From: Tomocerus qinae
Lineage: Eukaryota > Arthropoda > Collembola > Entomobryomorpha > Tomoceridae
Assembly: GCA_020055645.1 (NCBI GenBank)
Contig: CM034550.1
Location: forward strand, 9,233,501 to 9,297,500
Length of the DNA: 64,000 nt
Direction of reading: 5' to 3'
The notes beneath the pieces are model-generated. The model had not been told where the DNA came from. It did not search any database and saw only the letters and a list, made by a program, of their open reading frames with translations. This document shows positions 63,950-64,000 of this stretch, piece after piece. Position 1 is the first letter of the stretch, and every line of letters starts with the position of its first letter. Position numbers and translations under genes: made by a program.

Positions 63950-64000
63950 CTGTAGAAAATAAAGATAAAAACACTAATAAATAAACATAAGGGGATATTT

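Noticed and set aside
63750..63962. Plus-strand 70-aa Leu-rich frame
   Set aside because: Antisense to the cyclase C1b exon; Leu and Pro runs come from reverse reading of Ser/Asn/Arg codons.
1..64000. tRNA, rRNA and CRISPR features
   Set aside because: No GGTTCGAATCC-type B box with a paired acceptor stem, no rRNA-like core and no regularly spaced repeat array was seen by eye.

Overview
The window looks like a piece of an arthropod nuclear genome, probably an insect or another hexapod. The DNA is AT-rich. Most genes are split by short GT-AG introns of about 65-180 nt and lie in long AT-rich gaps. Several families are animal or arthropod types: a serpin, four-transmembrane proteins of the arthropod DUF4728 kind, EB/EGF-like secreted proteins, ENPP ectophosphodiesterases, and a two-cassette transmembrane adenylyl cyclase. 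No prokaryotic feature was seen. All gene models below were assembled by hand from exon translations, splice sites and phase.

Layout. (1) 1-1475, minus strand: a fragment of a Polinton/Maverick-like (adintovirus-like) element with a capsid-protein gene cut by the window edge, a small basic protein and an unrecognised ORF. (2) 2643-4682, minus: a six-exon secreted serpin whose reactive-centre region carries a Ser/Thr/Pro/Glu-rich expansion of about 100 residues. (3) 4.8-11.4 kb: gene-poor. (4) 11407-12273 and 15341-16195, plus: two tandem four-exon paralogues encoding four-TM proteins, with a 142-bp tandem duplication between them. (5) 17293-18065, minus: a two-exon secreted Cys-rich protein. 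(6) 18-22.4 kb: gene-poor. (7) 22374-29722, minus: three tandem six-exon ENPP genes with the same intron positions. The third has Ser instead of Thr as the predicted nucleophile. (8) 29.7-44.4 kb: mostly gene-poor, with a candidate two-exon gene at 31081-31539, a TA-flanked MITE and two palindromic fold-back repeats. (9) 44405-63949, minus: the 3' part of a large adenylyl cyclase of the ADCY1/ADCY8 (Drosophila rutabaga/Ac78C) group. It covers the end of the first cytoplasmic cassette, the second membrane cluster and the complete C2 catalytic domain. Its 5' part lies beyond base 64000.

The genes do not form one pathway. The serpin, Cys-rich protein and ENPPs are all predicted secreted products. 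The cyclase and four-TM proteins are membrane proteins. The two tandem families show local gene duplication. The most unusual items are the cyclase with an extracellular loop of about 590 Ser/Thr-rich residues, the serpin with a greatly enlarged reactive-centre region, the intron-bearing Polinton-type capsid gene, and the Thr-to-Ser change in one ENPP paralogue.
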